A stretch of DNA of 63,150 nucleotides. It comes from JABJAG01 sp038137215 (GTDB lineage Bacteria > Pseudomonadota > Alphaproteobacteria > UBA6615). Below are positions 62,023 to 63,150 of this stretch, piece by piece. The notes beneath the pieces are model-generated. The model worked only from the letters and a program-made list of their open reading frames with translations. It was not told the origin of the DNA and did not search any database. The DNA is taken from NCBI GenBank assembly GCA_038137215.1, contig JAYQBG010000019.1:1-63150 (forward strand), read 5' to 3'. Position numbers and translations under genes: made by a program. Positions within the stretch are counted from its first letter, which is position 1, and each line of letters begins with the position of its first letter.

Positions 62023-62301
62023 ATGGCAACGAAGCGACACAAACCCGAAGAGATTGTCTCCAAGTTACGGCAGGTTGATGTGCTTGTCGGGCAAGGGCAG
62101 GCTCGCATTGACGCGATCCGTCAGGTGCAGATTACCGAGCAGACGTATTACCGCTGGCGCAAGCAGTATGGTGGTATGGGGACGGATCAACTCAAAGAGT
62201 TGAAGCGGTTGCAGAAGGAGAACGAACGTCTTCGCAGGGCTGTTTCCGATCTCACCCTGGACAAGCTCATACTGTCCGAGGCTGCCAAGGGAAACTTCTA
62301 A
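62023..62301 (+). CDS. IS3-family transposase OrfA (helix-turn-helix)
   Basis: The 92-residue protein has KRHKPEEIVSKLRQVDVLVGQG, the HTH_Tnp_1 region with ITEQTYYRWRKQYGGM, and a leucine-zipper-like end LKRLQKENERLRRAVSDLTLDKLIL. It binds the IS ends. The end of orfA overlaps the orfB frame, where a -1 ribosomal shift near GGGAAAC would make the OrfAB transposase. Confidence 0.93.
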   Translation: MATKRHKPEEIVSKLRQVDVLVGQGQARIDAIRQVQITEQTYYRWRKQYGGMGTDQLKELKRLQKENERLRRAVSDLTLDKLILSEAAKGNF

Positions 62302-63149
62302 GCCCCGCACGGCGGCGCAACTGCATTGAGCTGTTGCGGGGCAAGTTCGCCGTATCGGAACGCCGCGCCTGTCGTGTCCTGAGGTAGCATCGTTCGACAC
62401 AGCGTTATGTTCCAAAGACCCGGGATGACGAGGACCTCCTGGTCCGGGACATGATCGAACTGGCCCGGCAGTACGGTCGTTACGGGTATCGACGGATCGC
62501 GGCGATGCTGAGAGAGGCAGGCTGGCAACCCAACGACAAGCGGGTCGAACGCTTGTGGCGTCGTGAGGGGCTGAAGGTTCCCATGAAGCAGCCGAGGAAA
62601 GGCCGGCTCTGGCTCAATGACGGATCGTGCATCCGTCTCAGGCCCCGGCATATTGCCCATGTCTGGTCGTACGACTTCGTGCATCACCGAACAGAAGACG
62701 GGCGTGCCTACAGAACGCTGAACATCATCGATGAGTTCAGCCGCGAATGCCTGGCGATCAGGGTGAAGCGGAAGCTCAACTCGACGGATGTGATCGATGC
62801 CCTGACCGACCTGTTCATCATCCGGGGTGTTCCGGCCTATATCCGATCGGATAACGGACCGGAGTTCATCGCGGAAGCGGTCAGGCAATGGATCAAGGCT
62901 GTCGGTGCCCAAACCGCCTACATCGAACCGGGATCACCCTGGGAAAACGGGTACTGCGAGAGCTTCAATGCCCGGTTCCGCGACGAGCTCCTGAACGGAG
63001 AGATCTTCTACAGCCTCAATGAAGCCCGGATCGTCATTGAGCAGTGGCGACGGCACTACAACACGAAGCGGCCACACTCGGCCCTTGGATACAAACCACC
63101 AGCACCCGAAAGCATCACCCCCATGGAGGAAAAGCGGATGATGCACTAA
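62302..63149 (+). pseudogene. IS3-family transposase OrfB with an in-frame TAG
   Basis: The frame (-1 to orfA) starts LLSPARRRNCIELLRGKF, meets TAG at 62385-62387 in ACRVLR-*-HRSTQRY where relatives have Gln, and then runs to 63149. The DDE catalytic residues are present: Asp in VWSYDFVHHRTEDG, Asp in IRSDNGPEF, Glu in GSPWENGYCESF. The C-terminus NTKRPHSALGYKPPAPE is standard. One nonsense codon thus separates an otherwise complete integrase core; a start at ATG 62451 would still keep the core. Confidence 0.88.
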
Positions 63150-63150
63150 C

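Larger units (their letters stand above)
61981..63150 (+). mobile_element. IS3-family insertion sequence, right end beyond the window
   Basis: The element starts near 61981 (TGAATTGGTCCACCGTG) and holds orfA and orfB in the -1 frame relation typical of IS3-family elements. Its orfB stop is at 63147-63149, so most of it is present and only the right inverted repeat is missing. The left end lies just after sitD. Target-site duplication cannot be judged with one end. Confidence 0.9.

Overview
The window is GC-rich, densely coded chromosomal DNA from a Gram-negative alphaproteobacterium, probably a marine member of the Rhodospirillales or a close relative. The evidence is the block kdsD-lptC-lptA-lptB-rpoN-hpf-ptsN, a DUF1150 gene overlapping an Hsp20 gene, an NDUFA9-like gene, a MxtR/CrbS-type sensor kinase, and several families of short palindromic intergenic repeats. 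The genus cannot be fixed from this sequence alone. A run of ten N at 5447-5456 shows that this is a draft or metagenome assembly.

Layout: tRNA-Ser at the left edge. Positions 0.8-13 kb hold translation genes on the minus strand (lepA, pheT, pheS, rplT, rpmI, infC, thrS); a SDR gene and a damaged oxygenase/esterase pair sit between rpmI and infC. Positions 13-18.5 kb hold two LPS-core-type glycosyltransferases, a hydrolase, a nucleotide-sugar-type epimerase, a TPR protein and a GST. Positions 18.6-24.6 kb hold a broken formyltransferase/PIG-L deacetylase pair, an esterase, uppP, an NDUFA9-like protein and a short RNase D. Positions 24.7-30.7 kb hold the LPS transport and rpoN operon with hpf and ptsN. 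Positions 30.8-40 kb are accessory: Hsp20, a decayed SMP-30 gene, NIPSNAP, NUDIX, an MBL-fold protein, a CaiB-type CoA transferase, a candidate selenoprotein of the DsbA/FrnE family, and a decayed beta-lactamase-like gene. Positions 40-48 kb hold a YnjC/YnjB-like importer, a small-molecule kinase, a radical SAM/SPASM protein, two TIGR04282/TIGR04283-type glycosyltransferases and an MFS transporter; near-identical ~90-bp direct repeats flank most of it. Positions 48-52 kb hold an amidohydrolase/VOC/membrane/cupin cluster and a YCII-like protein. Positions 52-56.4 kb hold a CrbR/CrbS-like two-component pair. Positions 56.7-62 kb hold a CigR-like exported protein, MntR and a four-gene manganese ABC importer. 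An IS3-family element runs off the right edge.

Three features stand out. First, a TGA lies exactly at the first redox cysteine of a DsbA/FrnE-like protein (U-P-W-C), a probable selenocysteine codon. Second, an unusual number of otherwise readable genes contain in-frame TAG codons (eight sites in seven genes, against one TAA), although TAG is also a normal terminator here. Third, several other genes carry frameshifts or internal deletions: the oxygenase, the PIG-L deacetylase, SMP-30, and hpf, which lacks about 50 residues of its ribosome-binding domain. Part of this could be real decay and part sequencing error; reads would be needed to separate the two. Other regulatory signals read directly are an ATC start codon for infC, a good sigma70 promoter before hpf, a possible sigma32 promoter before hsp20, DnaA-box-like sites beside lepA, and a strong terminator that may end an unannotated small RNA.
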